Assembly: GCA_016165875.1 (NCBI GenBank)
Contig: JABBOT010000014.1
Span: forward strand, 9,595,489 to 9,659,488
Source: Acanthopleura granulata
Taxonomy: Eukaryota; Mollusca; Polyplacophora; Chitonida; Chitonidae
Reading direction: 5' to 3'
DNA length: 64,000 nt
Part shown: positions 1 through 29,132 of the stretch, in pieces
Position numbering within the stretch: the stretch's first letter is position 1
Layout of the letters: each line of letters begins with the position of its first letter
Made by a program: the position numbers and the translations under genes
Notes under the pieces: generated by a model
Seen by the model: only the letters and a program-made list of their open reading frames with translations
Databases searched by the model: none
Told to the model about the DNA's origin: nothing

Positions 1-150
1 AGTAGTTTATCAGTGTCAACCGAGTAGCTCACTGAAGAAGTAAGGTATACAACTCCTTGCCTCTAGGCACATTGGGTGCAGGTTCAATTCCGCCCTTGGA
101 CAGTGGGTTCGTAGCTTCACCCTGATCCCCCTGTTCATTGGGGCTTTCAG
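1..150 (+). mobile_element. tRNA-headed SINE-like sequence at the left edge
   Basis: A box-A-like tagctcactgaag and a box-B-like ggttcaattcc stand at tRNA spacing, followed by a non-tRNA body. This head differs from that of the abundant SINE in the window. It may be cut by the window edge. Confidence 0.4.
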
Positions 151-315
151 GTTTGGAACTTTTCTAGGGTCCTTATTGTGTAAGTGAAAAGGTATTCGAG
201 AATGCTGTCAAACAACTATCAATAAGCAAGGTTAATTAATCAATTTGGTTTAATATAGAGCATGACGTTATGTTTTCACAAACTAGGTCGTTATTTACAG
301 GCTTGAATTTATAAA

Positions 316-421
316 TTTATTTGATTTGTGTTTTCTAGAATATTTCACATATGCGACGGTGACCAGCATGATGGTGGTAGGAAACCAGGCAGAGCGAGGG
401 GGAAAACCCACAACCACACCG
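316..421 (-). mobile_element. SINE, 5'-truncated
   Basis: Holds the tail-proximal half of the abundant family (agaatatttcac, ccagcatgatggtgg, aggaaaccaggcagagc). The tRNA head, which would lie at the right, is missing. Confidence 0.7.
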
Positions 422-1897
422 TCCCACCATGTTTTCAAACCTAAATATAGGGTGTATGTCCTGTTAGATAAACATGATTTATCACATAACAGACCTAGTT
501 TTCATTCATGCCAGCCCCTGATAGATTTTCATGTTACCATAGGATAATAATACTTTTGAAAAATTTGATTGCCTGAGAGCGCGCAGAACACAAAATCCAG
601 TAAACACGTTACGTCACGTGAACCAACATGCGCTTTTTTTTACTACGAGAGAGCGTTGCCCAAACTGATAAACTGGGGAAAGAAACTTTCAAGAAAAAGC
701 CGTCGGTGAACTATTACACCCTTATGCATGCCATAATTTACTACTCGACCGGGCCCGCATGACGAGAGGTGAGCAATATTCCAGTTTCAGTTTGTCTGGA
801 AATGATCAGACCACAGTTTCTTCTGTTTGTTTGTTGGTTTTTTGGCACAGGATTTTTGTCCTTCAAGCAGCTTCTTTAGCAGCAAACACAACGTCCTTGT
901 CTTACTTTAGGCGGTCAGTTGCACGATTAAAATTAGAGGTCCTCAGTGCTGAGACGGCGATTATACATCCACTGTTATGTAACAAACGTCTCACTGACCA
1001 TATAAAATTATAAGCAAAGTTCCGTAAACATCTCCGATTTCTTCCGTGAACTGACAACCTTCTTTAATACCCGAGCCAAAAAATGCAAATTTCAGGCCAC
1101 AAGAAAGTCATTTCCATTAATAATTACAGTCGCAGAAACAGCTACCAGCACAAAGTGTTGTCAGTAAGTGAATCCGAATTCTCCGTCAACTTTCGCGACA
1201 AAAATTAAAGCCAAGCTCTCTGTCCCGTAAATCCAGGTCAAATCTGCACAGATCACCCCTTCCAACTTAAAATCCAGATATTGAAAACAGTCCCATGCAA
1301 TACACGTGCACGGCGGAATTCACAAAATCTTCTTTCTGACGAACAGTTTCAATCAACCGTGAGTCACACGTGACTGCAATTTTTTCAGTGCAAAGTGGTT
1401 TCCCGGGAGATTTGAATAATACTTCTCATTCGTCATTTAAAATGATTCTTTTTGTAACAGCCTTACATACCATTGACTTTTATTACACACATAAAATATA
1501 TTCCTTACACGCATTAAAATTTTTCACTGATCTATTTTAACTGTTACTGGGGCAACTGTTCTCTGTTGAAGTAGTGAAGCGGGGCATGCACGTAAAATTC
1601 TGCCGTAAAAATTTATCCAGAAGTCAGGTGATTTTTTGTGGTTTTCTCGTAAATTTCCCGATCCAGATATGTGATAAACAGAATCTCAGACTTGTGGTCA
1701 TCGCATATTATAGTTACGAAACCCGTTGATTAAATTTTGTGTTTGTTGCTGGGTAAAACTCACAACAAAACCCAAGTTTTACTGAACGAGTTTCATTACG
1801 TTCAAGTGCTACGACCACGTGTGAGATCCTCTATGTATTTGAAACAGGATGCAAAGTACAGGTATCCTGGAATAACAGAACTGTCTAGATCATCATT
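421..1897. other. non-coding stretch downstream of the mutase gene
   Basis: AT-rich sequence with only short, unrelated reading frames (up to 84 codons). I see no splice-bounded exon, repeat family or RNA gene here. Confidence 0.5.
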
Positions 1898-2100
1898 TGT
1901 TTATTTACTGACATTCTCCGGAATATTTCACTTACATGAGGGCGGCCAGCATTAAGCTGGGAAACCTAGCCGAGCACCGGGGAAACCCACCACAATGTGC
2001 AGGTAGCTGGCAGACCATCCCACGCATGATTGTAGATGAAAGTGCCCTGGGCCGGACCTGAACTCTCAACGATGGCAGAGGTAAAAGGCCCCCGAGGCCG
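1898..2100 (-). mobile_element. SINE, diverged, near full length
   Basis: Follows the family order from tail (tttatttactgac) through cggccagcatta and ccggggaaaccca to a box-B remnant (gacctgaactctc in plus orientation). Too diverged to be recent. Confidence 0.7.
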
Positions 2101-2310
2101 GTTCCACAAAGCTATTTCTCACTTAAGTCGAAATTTAGAACATCATCATTGTTTTTAGTTCGACATTGGATGTTGAAATTTTGACACATACGTCTGATTA
2201 CAATATGGATGGAGTGGTCAATATGTTGAATTTCTAGAGCCAAAGAATAAGTCCTAAAATTGTATTTAAAATTTAACATATGTCAGATATGGCTTTGTGG
2301 AATGGGAACA
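2098..2310. mobile_element. MITE-like palindromic element (family 1, copy A)
   Basis: Begins ggttccacaaagctatttct and ends with the inverse gatatggctttgtggaat, giving terminal inverted repeats around a non-coding AT-rich core. It shares this layout with 40569-40792. Confidence 0.65.
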
Positions 2311-3009
2311 TGAGTCACTGTTCTGCGCTATCACACTAACAACTTGGCCACTACTTATGTACATGTACAATGTAGTGACTATCTTTTAGAGATTCACGTA
2401 TAATGAAATTGCACCGAATAAAAGTCAGAATTAAAAATCTTTGATGATATTGATGGGACAAGGCAGAAACTCAACCAGAGGTATGAAGCAATAAAGACTA
2501 TAATTTTACATACACCACTGGTAATATTTACAGGTCAACGTAAACAATAGACTACACAACAGTCAGTTGTACACTCATTATAGCAGCTACGCTTGTACTT
2601 ACATATTGAACAACTTTTACCTTTTATATAGCGAGACATGAACATATATGGCCATGCAAATTTGGCACCAGTTAGCCATACGGTAAATGGAGAACAATTT
2701 CTAGCTGGAATCATGATACAATTACTGGGTATATTTGAGCTGTGCACAACACTTGGTCAGCCAGATACCAGTAAAAATATTAAACAGCTCAAGATCTTCA
2801 GAAACCCATTAATCTCATCTGTAATTACACATACTCAGGCCCGAAAGAATGACAAAGTCTTGCTTTGAAAAATCACACTCTACGTGTAGAAAAGTAACAC
2901 TAGTGTACATATATAAAGCCTACAGCATAGAGAGAAAAACCAGAGCACCAACGACAATGATTGTTGGCAACTGATCCGTGTTTCTTGTGAAACCCGGCCT
3001 CAGTTAGGG

Positions 3010-3300
3010 AAGGTGTACATGTGCATATATCTAGAAGCACTCATGAAAACATGTAGATCGTATTTTGAAGTAGAACATCCTAGAGAACAACGTTAAACAA
3101 CAATGAAATAAATAAATACATGTTACATGTACTTGGCAGAGTCCAGTAGGATGTATTTACATGTACACTGTATTCTGAAGTGAAACTTTCTAGGGAACAA
3201 CATTACACATAAAGGTTACATTTACTTTGTAGAGTTCAGTAGGGTGTAAATACACTGGTGAGAGACTGGTGTAAATACATGTACATTGTATTTATGAACA
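3010..3300. repeat. imperfect tandem duplication, about 115 bp
   Basis: Two blocks (about 3010-3120 and 3125-3250) share tagggaacaac/tagagaacaac, a tacatgtac palindrome and gagtccagtagg/gagttcagtaggg. The region lies beyond the mutase stop and could be part of its 3' untranslated end or simply downstream DNA. Confidence 0.5.
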
Positions 3301-3764
3301 TGTACTGTACACCAAATCCCTGTTCATTTCACATGTTGCATCCTAATGATCAATGTTAGTCCACTTCTCACTCGTGAGCTACAAACAACACAGGCATCTC
3401 CCACAGACACAACTGCCATTAGTAGAAACTGTGTCAGTGTGGCGTTAAGGCATAATCACTCATTCGTTCCCAGAGCTGTGTGGTGGAAGCAGTTCTAGTC
3501 CTCACTGAAATTCCGTTAGTTGGGTACTGGGATGAGACTGGTATGTTATACATACATGTAAAATGCAAGACTACCATACTTTTAAACAATTTACCTCTAT
3601 TCTCTATGGCACTATGCTACACATTGAAGAAAGCAAGGCAGGCAAAATAAATACATATAGCATAAACAGAACTTTCATTACGAGCACAAAATTCTGAAAT
3701 CTGCCCTGATGAGGATGTCATCAGATCACCTGACACAGGGATAATAACACAAGGAGAGACATCA

Positions 3765-4050
3765 GCACTGTGTACTGGTAGTACTATGTACAGTAACAGT
3801 CAGTCACATGTGCAATAAATCACATGCACAGTAACAGTTACACCCATGCATACAGTACTGGATACACCCATGCATACAGTAAAAGTCACATGTACATTAA
3901 TGGTTACAGTTACACGCACAGTAAAAGTCACATGTGGAGTGAAAGACAGTCTCATATAGAGTAACAGTCACATGTACAGTGTGTAGCAACATGAACAATA
4001 AGTCGTGTGAATGGAAATCGTCACGTATACTGTTACAGTCAGTACGATAA
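3765..4050. repeat. irregular short repeats (cagtaacagtcacatgtac type)
   Basis: Variants of acagtaacagt, acagtaaaagtcacatgtac and acacccatgcatacagta recur about ten times at uneven spacing just 3' of the mutase stop. Confidence 0.6.
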
Positions 4051-4242
4051 CAAAAGACTGAAGCAGTACCCACTTAAGCCTATCAGTTCAAGATTGTAGC
4101 TAGTGGTACAACAGTTTTTGTGTTGATTTGCCTCGGTCTTCCATTAGGAGGGACAACACACATATAGGAATCCCTCTGGACACCATTATTCCATGAATTA
4201 CTCTGAACACCATCATGACACTGCCATCAGTGTTCACGGCCT

Positions 4243-21131
<16,889 letters not shown>

Positions 21132-21854
21132 CTTCGGGTGTTATGAGCGCCAGTGCTGCAAGACTCTCAGCCTTGTGCTTCAGAGCAGTCAAGGCATATC
21201 AAGCTCGAAAACTGATTTCGTTTTGGTGACTTCGCAAGGATGTCACCTTCAACACGTCCTGTGGAGGACAACTGTCTGTTGATGAGAGTTGTCTCCCCTT
21301 ACAAGTCATTATACACCTGTTGGATCGAATGCTGACCAGTTGGCTCCGTTGGGTACTTTCAAGCTGGGTACATCCAAGTCAGTACTGTATAGAGCAACAT
21401 ATTTATTTATTTCATTATTATTTAATGTGTGGGTAAAAATTTGTCAGTTTTATTGATGGAAGAATCTTGAGAGCTCAGGGTAAACCACTGACCTTTGGCA
21501 TGTTACTGACAAGCTTTCCCACGTCTGATATAGGCCTACATGTTCACGGTATATATGCACACCATAGTGGTGGAAGACAGTTAAATGGTTTTCAACAAAG
21601 GTTGGACTGCACATACAACCACACAAACAGTGACATCGGTGGAATCTACAAATTTCCTGCCCAAGGCCTATTTTGAACTCGCACCTTCTATACACGTCCT
21701 AGCGATTGTAAGGCTTCTTTAACCACTATATACCAGCCTCGTCTAAACCTCCCACCAACTAAATATGACTGACTGTAATTTTATTTTTCAGGCGTTTTTG
21801 CACATTTGTTAAAACCTTTCGTTCTTTCTCTACATATATTTAAATAAAACTCAG
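21132..21854. other. upstream region of the mutase gene
   Basis: Presumed promoter side of the mutase. I see no clear TATA box. From about 21400 there are very degenerate traces of a repeat with atttatttattt. No coding exon is supported. Confidence 0.4.
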
Positions 21855-22110
21855 GTGTTATTTTTATTTATTATTTTTCTAATACTGTTTAAGGCCGTGA
21901 TCAGGAAAATTTCACTCATATACCAGCATTCAAATTTGTGGGTAAACAACAAGTCTTATCTAGGTACATGAGAAACTTTTTGACTTAAGGCCATAGTTGA
22001 ATCAGCGAGAGCTGGATTCGAACACGTGACTTCATCGCATCGTCAAAGGCCTGATGAGAGTTACAGTTAGTCAGCTGCTTTTACTCATCACTGCCAGAGA
22101 GGCCCCTCAG
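21855..22110 (-). mobile_element. tRNA-headed SINE, diverged or second family
   Basis: On the minus strand the head starts GGGGCCTCTCTGGCAGTGAT and has box B GTGTTCGAATCCAGC. The body is shorter and unlike the main family apart from GGCCTTAA-type fragments, and an AAATAATAAATAAA-like tail closes it. Confidence 0.6.
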
Positions 22111-24454
22111 TTGTTACACGTGTAGATTGTATGTTGACAACTTTAAAAACAAGTAACTTGGTGATAATTCTGAGTTACACTGTTGTTATTCATCAATGGG
22201 GAACTCGTAAAACCACTTTCCGCCTTTGACAAAGCGGTCCAAAATTATCTATTGTTTGTTCTTTCCTGGAGTACGTCAGGCTTCTTGGGGCATGTGTGCT
22301 CACAAAACTCAAACACTGCAGCGTCATAGCATCACAGCAGGAAATGACGCATTTCACTGCGATTTGAAACCTTTTGTGTAGCTCGTCAGTCTCCCATTTA
22401 TCTCGCAAGTGATCAAGCAGTGGCATAACCAGTAGATCAACTGAGCTATTCATGAGTCATTCAGTTCAATAAATCAATCAGTCGATGAAGTAATCCAACC
22501 GACAATCGTCTAAACAAAGCCCAGCCAATCCTATAGTGGAAACAGTGGATGACAAAGTCATGATTTTCTATGGTGACAGTGGGTTTAAGGCCTTATTTTC
22601 CACAAAGCGTTTGGAATTATTCCACTGAAACCATCCGAAAATTTATCAGAAACTATCAGGTTGTTGATGACAGAAAAAACTGTACATAAGCAAGATGTCA
22701 TCTGATGGTATGCAGGTTAATGACAGGAGTTCCAGTTTGAAAGTCAATGTTGATAGGATTTAACTGATTCCCTTTTATTCAAGTATTTATTCAACAGCTG
22801 ATGAAAAAAAAAACAAAAAAAAAAAAAAACACTGTTGAGAAAACTGCAGTCATCGCGACAATTCACCTGTCATTTCTCCGCGTTAGTTAATTTAATTGTG
22901 TGATTACAGGCAGTGTTTGTCAAATTATATTAGTCAGAAACAAAAATGAAGTGTTAACGTCCGCACTAATACAAACGACACATTACTTTTTCCTTGCGAG
23001 ATAACCAAGGTGTCACAAAAGACATAAAAATGTAAAAGGATAATAGGAATCAACCGGTGCGTACACGCGCCCACCTAAAAATGTTAGCAATTGTTATCTG
23101 CGTCTGTCATGGGGCGCACGTACAGGATTTACTGTGCCAAAGTAGTGGACAGCAGATCAAAGCCAAAAAAATGCATGTCTGCGTTACAGTCTCAGATGCA
23201 CGGTGCCTTTTACATGCTATTTGTACTATGTTCAAGGCAAAAAAAAAAAAAAAAAAGAAAAATTCAAATTTCCGTCTTCACACAGAACACTGGGGCCTAT
23301 ACAAAAATATCTTTGAAAATACATGTACTTTCTGTATACAGTGCACTTGTTGCTTCTTACCGAAAAGGACAGCTTTATCGGCCACATCAATAGTGCTATA
23401 TATAGGCACATGTGATGTCAAGCCATGTTTTGAACATATTCGTCTCGTGCAGCTGTGGCCATGTAGCAATAGAGCCTATATTGTCCTGTTTATCATTACT
23501 GAAAATGACATGATGTAGCGATGCTGCCCATGCATAGCCCGGCTGTCGACAGGCCAGTGAAAAAATCTTCAGTAAGGCGTTGAAGACCATTGATATGATT
23601 GATGAACTTATGACAATAATTTTACAGCAGGTTAATATCACAGAAAAAATCAACAATATAAGGACATGGAACCCGTTGGTATCTTTCAACAAAGATTTTA
23701 CTACGTCTGTCACTAATAAATGACAACTGAATGATAACATCATAACGCTGAAAGTACAATTCTGCGATCCAAATTGTCACAGATTGACTCACACCATATT
23801 ACGTATGGAAACAGGGAAATATGATCTAGTGCTACGGTACTCCAAACACGAAATCTAAATTTTCTGCAAGTATTTTGTAACTTTTCCTTTTGTTCCCTTC
23901 TGGCTAAAAAACTCGTAACATACAAGAAAATTTTGCTTTCATTTCTGATACCATTGTTTGAAGATGACAGGGAAAAAAATTTTAACCACATGCATATTAA
24001 TTAAGGGCCGGAACACATACTTGTGAAAATATATGATTTATTTTGCCACAAGACTTGACAGATCAACGCTTTCCCATATATCTTTGGGCTATTTGAACCA
24101 GAAAGACTCGTCTGGTATCACGCGAGCCTTTTTTCCCTCGGTGAAAACGATTATCACCGGAGTGATCACCGGAGTTATCCTGGGCAATACTTTCCATCCT
24201 TTCTTCACCCAGTTGAAAGACAGTTAAAGAAAATGTTGTAAAGCTCAAGAAAAGATATAAAATGTCGTATGTGTGTCACCATATAACATTAACCTAGCTC
24301 AGTTCACCAGAGTTGGTTAGAAACATTGTTGGTCATACTTAGGCGTCAGCAAACATTCTAAATGCACGGACACGCCCCGTGCCACGGATAGATGCTTATC
24401 AGCAAATCAATAGTAGTTTTTTTTACAAGCTTCTAAATCACAAGCTTCTTTTGG
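22111..24454. other. intergenic stretch between the mutase and the GT31 gene
   Basis: Contains A-rich runs at about 22804-22830 and 23239-23258 and only out-of-context reading frames (longest about 153 codons at 23057-23518, resembling no family I know). No splice-supported gene was seen. Confidence 0.45.
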
Positions 24455-24579
24455 TCAGCCAACAACCTGAGGATGGTCTTGGATTTCCCCAGGACTCTGT
24501 CGGGTGTCCTCGCACCATAATGCAGGCCGCCGTCTTGTACGTAAAATATTCTTGAGTATGGTGTAAAACACCAATCAAA

Positions 24580-24626
<47 letters not shown>

Positions 24627-24627
24627 A
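24455..24627 (+). mobile_element. SINE, 5'-truncated, long AAAT tail
   Basis: Plus-strand copy lacking the tRNA head. It runs aacctgaggatggtc to gtgtaaaacaccaatc and ends in twelve or so aaat units (about 24578-24627), downstream of the GT31 reading frame. Confidence 0.85.
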
Positions 24628-24732
24628 ATCAAGTTTGTTTTCTCAGTGGACAATTACTCCACTCGAAATCTGACTATCGTTTTGCAACACAGTTTGTTTG
24701 TTTTTTCTTCATTATCGTACAATGTGTAGTCT

Positions 24733-25805
24733 TTACAGACCTTCTTTCCCTATCAGTTTTTGGCAGTGATGAAGCCTTTCCTCTTCTTGCACTAAATTAA
24801 ACAGCTTCTTATGATCGCTGGGAGAGACGTCATAAACAAACAAAAGCTTCACATTGATACATTCGTTTGACGTTTTTCTCATTAGACTGAAGCTTTCATC
24901 ATTGTGCGGTAGAATTCCTGCTTTCTCGGCTAACAGACCGATGTAGACGTCCTCCATGGTAATACGGTGAACTTTCCGTACGGCAGCGATTAACCTCAAA
25001 ATGACGTCATAAGAGAACAGATAAAGGGGCCCCTGAACGAGGTCGGGAAATCTCTCTTTGGGGTACTTCTCAACAGGCACGTGATTCGGATGTTTCCGGT
25101 TCCGGTTGGGCTTGTCATTGCGCACGATTTTCCCGCGGTAAACGTTGTACGGAGGCTCAATAGACGTTTGCAGCTTTCTCATCAAGATTCGAATATTGTG
25201 GAAAATACCGTCGACTGTTTTCAGAACGAACCACGGACGGCATTCATATTCGACACGCCCTAGCCATTTCAAGGCCAGAACAAATTTCTCTGTCGTGTGC
25301 TGCGGGGAATCGAGGAAATTTCCCAGCAGTATGTCCTTCTTCTCCCGTATCTCCTTGTTTAACGCGGACTCCTTTGTCATGCTGGTGGAACTGACCACGA
25401 ATATGGTCATGTAACTGTTGTCAGTATTTTTCTGGGCGCCCCAGGACTTCCTGATTGCCTGTCGGATACCGGAGTTTTCCGGAGGAGAGAACACCAGCAG
25501 TATCAAGTACACATCCTTGTCCACACAAACACTAAGATCAGGCTCCGCCAACACAATCGACGACTCTTGAATCTCTGAATAAATGTTGTTTTTCCACTTC
25601 TCTTCAGCATTTCTGTCGACAGCCTTATTCGTGACTTGCGCAGTGTCCGTCATCAGTTCGTCCTGGACCGTTTCTCCCCGAGCCTGAGAGTAATCTTCGG
25701 CTTTTTCAAAATCTGTTAGAACCATGCACATTCCGACGAGGAACATGAAAAATACCAAAATTCCTGTCAAAGCTCGAGTCGTGATTCCACCCGTCGTTAA
25801 ACCTC
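24733..25805 (-). CDS. GT31 beta-1,3-glycosyltransferase-like protein, main part (5' end cut off by a retrotransposon)
   Basis: Glycosyltransferase family 31 (beta-1,3-galactosyl- or N-acetylglucosaminyltransferase type), a Golgi type II membrane protein. This segment gives 356 codons plus stop after the break: a hydrophobic anchor (GILVFFMFLVGMCMVL), a stem, then RQAIRKSWG, FVLKTVDGIFHN, the YP..LVQGPLYLFSYDV block and EDVYIG. The family's DDD metal site reads V-D-G (codons 25207-25215), so both outer aspartates are gone and catalysis is doubtful. The frame is open to the retrotransposon edge at 25806 with no suitable Met before the membrane segment. The missing start lies at 36594-36658 on the other side of the element. 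With the element removed the frame is intact, about 377 aa, a usual family length. The coding part is a single exon. An in-frame TAG lies a few codons into the LTR. Confidence 0.88.
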
Positions 25806-26639
25806 TGATACGGGGTAAGGGTTCGTGTGGCTACTTGATCCGAGCGCAGAGTTTGTAGAGGAAGCGTTTTGAGTGGAAGCGTCTTAGGGAAACCCTCACG
25901 ATGGAGCCTATATAGTCTTTTCAGACACAACTAGGTAACACAACGTGCAGAGTGGAAATTATGCGCTGAGGTTGCCACTAACTATACCCGTAACCTTTAT
26001 AAAACTATATAGTTTTATAGATAAACCTGTGGACAAAGTGACTACAACGACAAGGGGTTAAATAACAAGAAAAGAGTTCTTTAATATATACTTACTACTT
26101 ATACTTACTATGTGCCGTTGTCCCGGGTTCAAAGTGGAGAGAGAGCGAACGCCAGCCAAAACAAGTCAATCCCAGTTCAATTTGGTAAAGTCCGAAAGCA
26201 TAGGGTATCTCCAAAGGAGAGAAGTTATAGCCTTAGATCGGGGGTGTCAGGAAGCACAGTAACGTAGCGTATGAGTGGCCAAAAGACTTCCGCTTCTCTG
26301 AAATTTGGGATTCGCTTATATAGCAGCGAACGAGTAAATCTTTTGTTTCTAAATTACCGGTCGTAAATTTTGAAGCCTGCGTTATCTCACTTAATGTATC
26401 GTCTGGAGGTGCTCTCTTTCCTCCTTTGGGTAACATTAATGGGGACCAACGGCGAGAACCATTTTTGACACATGTGCGGGAATTTCAGCTTGGGCCATGA
26501 TGTAGCGTTGTCCCATCTGGACAATCAGCCACGCCAAACGAACTTAAACCCGACCGTGAATTTAATCACCTTGTGTGGGCCTTAAACTTACGCGGTTCCT
26601 AACCCGGACACATGTAATCACGACATGTGCCTCGTAACA
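25806..26639 (-). repeat. 3' LTR
   Basis: 834 nt, same termini as the 5' LTR. It stands directly upstream of, and in the same orientation as, the remaining GT31 reading frame, so LTR-initiated transcripts would run into that gene. Confidence 0.95.
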
Positions 26640-26641
26640 TT

Positions 26642-26656
26642 ATCCCCCCACTCGAA
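26642..26656 (-). promoter_or_regulatory. polypurine tract before the 3' LTR
   Basis: The minus strand reads CGAGTGGGGGGATAA directly next to the LTR start TGTTACG, the expected plus-strand priming site. Confidence 0.7.
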
Positions 26657-26818
26657 AAAGCACGTGACCTCACGTGTTATTAAGTTTAGAGGATGGCCCG
26701 GATGAAAATCCCTCAATGTGTTTACATGAAGTGGAACTAGATAGAACTAAAGTACAATTGCTACAGCACGACGTCAAACATGATTTGTGGAATTATTTAT
26801 CGTACACAAATAGAAAAT

Positions 26819-27005
26819 CGATTACAACACCAAACAATGAAGCGATTACAACATTGATCAGACATGATTTTAATCGATTACAACACCAAACAATGAAGCG
26901 ATTACAACATTGATCAGAGATGATTTGAATCAATTACAACACCAAACAATGGAGCGATTACAACATTGATCAGAGATGATTTGAATCGATTACAGCATCA
27001 AACAG
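26819..27005. repeat. 56-bp tandem repeat in the retrotransposon 3' region
   Basis: Three and a third copies of a unit containing ttacaacaccaaacaatg and gatcagagatgattt, with starts at 26819, 26875, 26931 and 26987, exactly 56 nt apart. Confidence 0.88.
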
Positions 27006-28067
27006 TTCGTTAGCTACGAGGAAAAAGATAAAATGTATTTAAGACGGAAACAACCTGAACGAACATCGCATGGGAACATGCATTTATCACAAGAACACAT
27101 ATATGTATACATGTATTTTTCCTAATAATGGCTGCGAGTGAAGTCATCATATCTCTTCATTTATCATGGGTGATCGAAAGGCTTGCGGCACGTCTCCTGG
27201 CTGGATGAAGGTAGGGCATACATCGCGAGGAACATAGATTCAAGGCTCGGCACATCCCCTGGCTGATTTGGGCGACTCTGTAACTATCGAAGAGCAGTAT
27301 CAGACAAGTAGAACGCAACACTCCAAGATTAAGGAGGAGTGAATGTTTACCATATTGTTCTATGCCACGGTTACAGTTCTTTAGAATAAAGTTTGGATGC
27401 CCACTTTGTGTAATTGTAACTGATGTCACGTGTCTAGCAAGTGATTAGAGATAGTCTAACCGATTTACCAAGGCATGATCTACACTTAGCCGTCGCAGGT
27501 AGAGTCATTACTCTCGCGCTGTGGTCGTCACCAGGCGGCTTGATAAGGTTAGCTGAAGGAAGGTCGCTTGCAGAGAATTCAAATACGAGATGACACATTG
27601 TGACATGATACAAAACAACCTGGAAATTCACCTACCTAGAATTAGCTACCACGCAAATATACTTGAACCTATAGACCATGGATTCCAAGATACAGTTTGG
27701 AATACCACATCCCGTGCGATTTGTGGGGTTTCAGAATCTCCATCGATAACATGAGGCTGCAAAGGACTTACATAGCGAGTTAGTACAACGAATGACAACA
27801 ATAAGGATCCCGGGAATGAACACATGGAGTTAGTTCAATTCACACGTCAACCTTCTTCATAGGGACGGACTGGATGTACCTATTTAGGAGAATGTATAGG
27901 TTAGCTCGGTATGGAGAGTGCAGTATATGCCGCACTCTCCCATATTCTATCACCGACATGTTTGAATAGTACCCCTAGTCGTGTTTGACGACTATGCGCT
28001 CCGACTAGGTCCATTATAACAAACAGAGGGATGTAAAACATAGTGATCAGCATCTGGAAATGGACAG

Positions 28068-29099
28068 TTATTTATCATTAGCATGAAAATTATCAATAAG
28101 AGACTGATCCAAAATGTGTGACTCGGGTTCCCAAGTATTGTGTTTGGGACCATATCCTGCCCACTTGATCTTATAATAGTTAACTCCTTTTACCTTCTTG
28201 TGACGTAAAATCTTTTCCACTGTCCATATGTCATCGGTTACATCGGTGCTACCCTCTGGTGATGATTGTATATTTGGGTTCGGACTTGCTGTAGGACAGT
28301 CCTCGATGTCGATACCAGAACCTATTTGTCTAGTATCTGGATGCAAACAAGGCTTGAGGCGATTAGAGTGAATAAGGGTACCCAGCATTCTACCGTTAAT
28401 CCGTCTTAGACGATATGTGCAATTACTGGGCATAGATTGCACTATGAAGGGTCCTTCCCATGGATGGGACAGCTTTTTACTAAGTCCTTTCCGGACTTTT
28501 GGGTTATGTAACCACACTAAATCACCAATCTTGTAGGGTGGAGGCCTAGCGTTTCTGTCATAGTTCTTTTTCATACGATCTCTAGAAATTGACAAGTTAG
28601 CTCGTGCCAGTGTTTGGGCTACTTGTAAGTTAGCTTTAATCTCATCCAAGCATTCACTGAATGATAGTGGGTTACCGTCTTTACTATGTAAAGTAACATC
28701 TATCGTTAGGTTAGCCTCACGGCCATACAACAAATGAAAGGGGGTGAGACCTGTACTTTCAAGGGCAGGGGACGTTCTGTAAGCGAACAAAATGGATGGT
28801 ATGTAGGTATCCCAATCGTCCTGTGAGTCGTTTGTAAACATTGAAATACCAGTTACCAGGGTTCCGTTGAACTTTCCCGTAAGGCCATCAGTTTGGGGAT
28901 GGAAAGGGCTTGTTTTTACATGCTTGGTATTAAACAACTTACACAACTCTTGGACAAGGCGCGAGAGAAAATTTGTACCCCTGTCGGATAATAACACCTT
29001 GGGTGACCCATGGCGACATATTATCTCATTATAAAAGACTTGGGCAATTACAGGCGCCTCAATTGACGGGACGGCGAAGGCTTCCGGCCAATGCGTCAT
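28068..29099 (-). CDS. pol: pol: integrase core, GPY/F region and chromodomain
   Basis: In-frame continuation of pol after the stop at 29130-29132. The second catalytic Asp is present (LLSDRGTNF). At the third catalytic position, in HPQTDGLTGKFNGT, the expected glutamate is not found. Then come the GPY/F-type module (HPWEGPFIV) and a C-terminal chromodomain (VEKILRHKKVKGVNYYKIKW, with NTWEPE), which places the element among the chromoviruses. Confidence 0.93.
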   Translation of the reverse strand: MTHWPEAFAVPSIEAPVIAQVFYNEIICRHGSPKVLLSDRGTNFLSRLVQELCKLFNTKHVKTSPFHPQTDGLTGKFNGTLVTGISMFTNDSQDDWDTYIPSILFAYRTSPALESTGLTPFHLLYGREANLTIDVTLHSKDGNPLSFSECLDEIKANLQVAQTLARANLSISRDRMKKNYDRNARPPPYKIGDLVWLHNPKVRKGLSKKLSHPWEGPFIVQSMPSNCTYRLRRINGRMLGTLIHSNRLKPCLHPDTRQIGSGIDIEDCPTASPNPNIQSSPEGSTDVTDDIWTVEKILRHKKVKGVNYYKIKWAGYGPKHNTWEPESHILDQSLIDNFHANDK

Positions 29100-29132
29100 G
29101 TAATCCGTAATTACGACAATATACTTATTACC

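Larger units (their letters stand above)
26640..28067 (-). other. non-coding 3' region of the retrotransposon
   Basis: About 1.4 kb between pol and the 3' LTR. Short frames at 27157-27631 show no envelope-like features such as a signal peptide or a C-terminal membrane anchor. Confidence 0.6.

Noticed and set aside
23057..23518. 153-codon plus-strand frame
   Set aside because: Includes a poly-Lys run from an A-tract and shows no domain; probably chance.
27157..27631. Two minus-strand frames between pol and the 3' LTR, tested as an envelope gene
   Set aside because: No signal peptide, glycosylation pattern or membrane anchor; short and broken.
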